Positions 62,433-64,000 of a stretch of DNA of 64,000 bases are shown piece by piece. This stretch comes from Bradyrhizobium sp. WSM1743. GTDB lineage: Bacteria > Pseudomonadota > Alphaproteobacteria > Rhizobiales > Xanthobacteraceae. The translations under genes and the position numbers were made by a program. The notes beneath the pieces are model-generated. The model had not been told where the DNA came from. It did not search any database and was given only the letters and a program-made list of their open reading frames with translations. The stretch covers positions 93,126 to 157,125 of the forward strand of contig NZ_AXAZ01000013.1 of the NCBI RefSeq assembly GCF_000473065.1. Reading direction: 5' to 3'. The number at the start of each line of letters is the position of its first letter. Positions within the stretch are counted from its first letter, which is position 1.

Positions 62433-62738
62433 ATGCTTGACGCCGACGTATCATCACCGATCGTACCGTACGGCGCAGACGAGACCCTCTTCGTGGTGAT
62501 CGATCGCCGCGACGAGGCGACCGAAATCCGCATCGAGCGCAGCGATCTCGAAGCCACCATCGGCGAGCTTGTCGCCGGATGCTTCAACGACCCGATCAAG
62601 GTGATCTCGTTCAATACGCTTGAGCATTGGATGAAGGACATCTCGACCGACGTCGCTGGCGAGATTCGTGCGCGCTGCGACATCTACGGCATAGAGCTGC
62701 CCGATTATCTCAGCGACTTCGTCGAGAGCCACCGCTGA
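62433..62738 (+). CDS. Small hypothetical protein, 101 aa
   Basis: A 101-residue acidic soluble protein: ETLFVVIDRRDEATEIRIER, then SDLEATIGELVAGCFNDPIK and VISFNTLEHWMKDISTDVAG, ending LPDYLSDFVESHR. The ATG at 62433 lacks a good ribosome binding site. Conserved-looking composition; I do not recognise the family. Same strand as the gene at 62077, 83 bases apart. Confidence 0.65.
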   Translation: MLDADVSSPIVPYGADETLFVVIDRRDEATEIRIERSDLEATIGELVAGCFNDPIKVISFNTLEHWMKDISTDVAGEIRARCDIYGIELPDYLSDFVESHR

Positions 62739-62806
62739 GCGGGCGTGGTCTCAATTGCGCAGACAGGGAAGCAAGGCGAATGCGCTTGCCGCAGGGTTCG
62801 CCAGAG

Positions 62807-63004
62807 CTAAGCGCGGCGGTGCTTGCCGGCGATGACCTCGATCTCGCGGCGGCGTTCGCCCGCGAAGGTCAGGAGCTTCTCGATCGTCAGCGTATCCGTG
62901 ATCCGTTTGGCGAGCCGCTCGGCGCGCGCCGCCTGATCTTCGAGATGCTGGATCGTGTTCAAGCGCCGCCTCCCCCGAAAGCCCGGAATTGTGTGGGCAG
63001 CCAT
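62807..63004 (-). CDS. Small basic hypothetical protein, 65 aa
   Basis: A 65-residue basic helical protein: NTIQHLEDQAARAERLAKRI, then TDTLTIEKLLTFAGERRREI EV. No membrane segment. It resembles small coiled proteins common in Bradyrhizobium. Lies between convergent and same-strand genes; function unknown. Confidence 0.6.
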   Translation of the reverse strand: MAAHTIPGFRGRRRLNTIQHLEDQAARAERLAKRITDTLTIEKLLTFAGERRREIEVIAGKHRRA

Positions 63005-63066
63005 GGTGCTTGAGAAGCCGCTAACAGCCGGTTAAGCGCACCGCATTGGCCTCGACGAGTGGCGCG

Positions 63067-63585
63067 CTATCGCACGACCTCGAGCCTGACATTGGTGATG
63101 CCCTTGTCGACCATGCCGAGCGCCTCGGCCGCGGATGGGGAGATGTCGACCACGCGCCCGCGAACAAAGGGTCCGCGATCATTGACCCTGACGGTGACGA
63201 AGCGGCCGGAGGAGGTATCGGTGACCCGCAGCTTGGTGCCGAACGGCAGAGTGGGATGCGCCGCGGTCAACTCGTTCTTGTCGAACTTCTCGCCGCTCGC
63301 GGTTTCCGTATCCGAATAGAAGCTGGCGACGCCGTGCGAAGCCGTCCGCTTTGCGTCACCGTCGACGGCGCGCGCCCGGCTGATCGGGCGTGGATGCAGC
63401 GCCGCCACCCTGTGCGGGCGCTCCACCGCGGCCTGCCGGCCGGTAGCAGCGAGATCGGCCTTCTGGCGACCCACCGGCGACTGCGCGCAAGCGGCGAGCG
63501 AGGCGGCTCCGGCGATGGCGAGCAGCAGCCGGCACGGGGTTGCGAGGGAAATCCGAGCAGTTTCGGCACGTGCAATGCGAGACAT
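63067..63585 (-). CDS. rlpA: RlpA-like septal lytic transglycosylase, lipoprotein
   Basis: A 172-residue protein. A lipoprotein signal ends in the lipobox LAAC (about residue 33), so it is anchored in the outer membrane. After a linker, the RlpA barrel reads GVASFYSDTETASGEKFDKN, ELTAAHPTLPFGTKLRVTDT, and VRVNDRGPFVRGRVVDISPS. RlpA cleaves peptidoglycan strands lacking stem peptides, often at the septum; the SPOR domain of E. coli RlpA is absent. The ATG at 63585 has GGAGGG seven bases upstream. Confidence 0.93.
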   Translation of the reverse strand: MSRIARAETARISLATPCRLLLAIAGAASLAACAQSPVGRQKADLAATGRQAAVERPHRVAALHPRPISRARAVDGDAKRTASHGVASFYSDTETASGEKFDKNELTAAHPTLPFGTKLRVTDTSSGRFVTVRVNDRGPFVRGRVVDISPSAAEALGMVDKGITNVRLEVVR

Positions 63586-63808
63586 GGTACGCCCCTCCGA
63601 ACGGGGCGGATTTTCGGTGGGCAATGAGGGCAGAACCTTGTCGGAACAAAAGCGGCTCTGGGGCTGCGGCCGTTTCGCATCAGCTGTGACGATTCCACCA
63701 CAGTGGCGTGTTTCGAATCGGGACAGACGTGCGCTCCCTCTCCCGCTTGCGAGAGCTTTGCATTATTCGCGAATCTGCGATTCCCTAGACGGATTGGAGG
63801 GGATGGGA

Positions 63809-64000
63809 ATGGCATATCGGCAGGTGGGGCAACCGAGCTTTGCGGACGCGCTGGCGTCGTCGCGGCGTGGAAAAGGCAATCCGGTGCTGAGGCGGATCAG
63901 CGAACTGGTGGATTGGACCGCGGTGGAGCACGTGCTGGGCGGTCTGCCGGAACCGGAGCGCGGGGCGCCGCCGTACCCGCGGCTGGTGATGTTGAAGGCG
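63809..64000 (+). CDS. IS5-family transposase, N-terminal part (cut by window end)
   Basis: The frame encodes MAYRQVGQPSFADALASSRR, then WTAVEHVLGGLPEPERGAPP and YPRLVMLKA, the DDE-transposase N-terminal domain of IS5-group elements. GGAGG lies eight bases before the ATG at 63809; ATG 63803 is in frame but too close. The catalytic part lies beyond the window. The left terminal repeat should lie within 63650-63800 but I could not define it. Confidence 0.88.
   Translation, partial: MAYRQVGQPSFADALASSRRGKGNPVLRRISELVDWTAVEHVLGGLPEPERGAPPYPRLVMLKA

Overview
The window reads as a chromosomal segment of a Bradyrhizobium-type alphaproteobacterium. The GC content and GC-rich third codon positions are high, the proteins are rhizobial in style, and the core is a complete microaerobic block: fixNOQP, fixGHIS, a CBS protein, a universal stress protein, fixLJ, an orphan receiver and fixK2. 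From memory this is the Bradyrhizobium japonicum gene order, and FixL (505 aa, His200 and Arg220) and FixK2 (232 aa, Cys183) match that species in length and key residues. No database search was possible, so the species is inferred.

Left part (1-10 kb): a molybdenum section (mobA; a minus-strand operon of a tungstate/molybdate binding protein, a MoeA-like protein and a MoeA fused to a ligand-binding domain; a divergent HTH regulator carrying the same kind of ligand-binding domain). Three orphan solute receptors of three transport families follow. At 10.0-14.0 kb a CAT-anticodon tRNA is followed by a small recombinase-rich zone: an integrase with its xis-like partner, a second xis-like/integrase pair, and a frameshifted third integrase, with almost no cargo.

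Middle (14-34 kb): the oxygen-responsive block. FixLJ senses low oxygen and should switch on fixK2. FixK2 acts at TTGA-N6-TCAA boxes, found here before fixN, the small membrane-protein gene at 31.7 kb, the cytochrome c gene at 32.7 kb and between a truncated XRE regulator and hemN, with weaker versions before fixG and the stress-protein gene. Box centres lie 58-65 bp from the nearest start codon in six cases. Downstream of fixK2 the sequence is decaying: a shattered cyclic-nucleotide-gated potassium channel, a truncated regulator, an integrase remnant, and a cytochrome c gene that runs into a deleted E1-like (DUF6791/ThiF) gene followed by an intact DUF6527 gene, apparently the residue of a bacterial ubiquitin-like conjugation operon. 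A 26-bp near-identical repeat occurs at the start of the broken integrase (13.3 kb) and just after the ubiquitin-like remnant (34.2 kb), near tRNA-Lys.

Right part (34-64 kb): mostly ordinary metabolism and transport. It includes a Spy-like periplasmic protein, a DctP receptor, leuA with a leucine-rich leader peptide, an SMP-30 family protein, a branched-chain-type receptor, an oxidoreductase, two RlpA-like proteins, a CmcJ/NvfI protein, a sulfonate uptake and desulfurisation cluster with a divergent ssuA, glgCA, a SemiSWEET, a LigB-type dioxygenase, an esterase-fold protein lacking its serine nucleophile, and an 894-residue Baeyer-Villiger monooxygenase/esterase fusion. The window ends inside an IS5-type transposase. 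Long palindromic intergenic repeats of several families sit between many genes.
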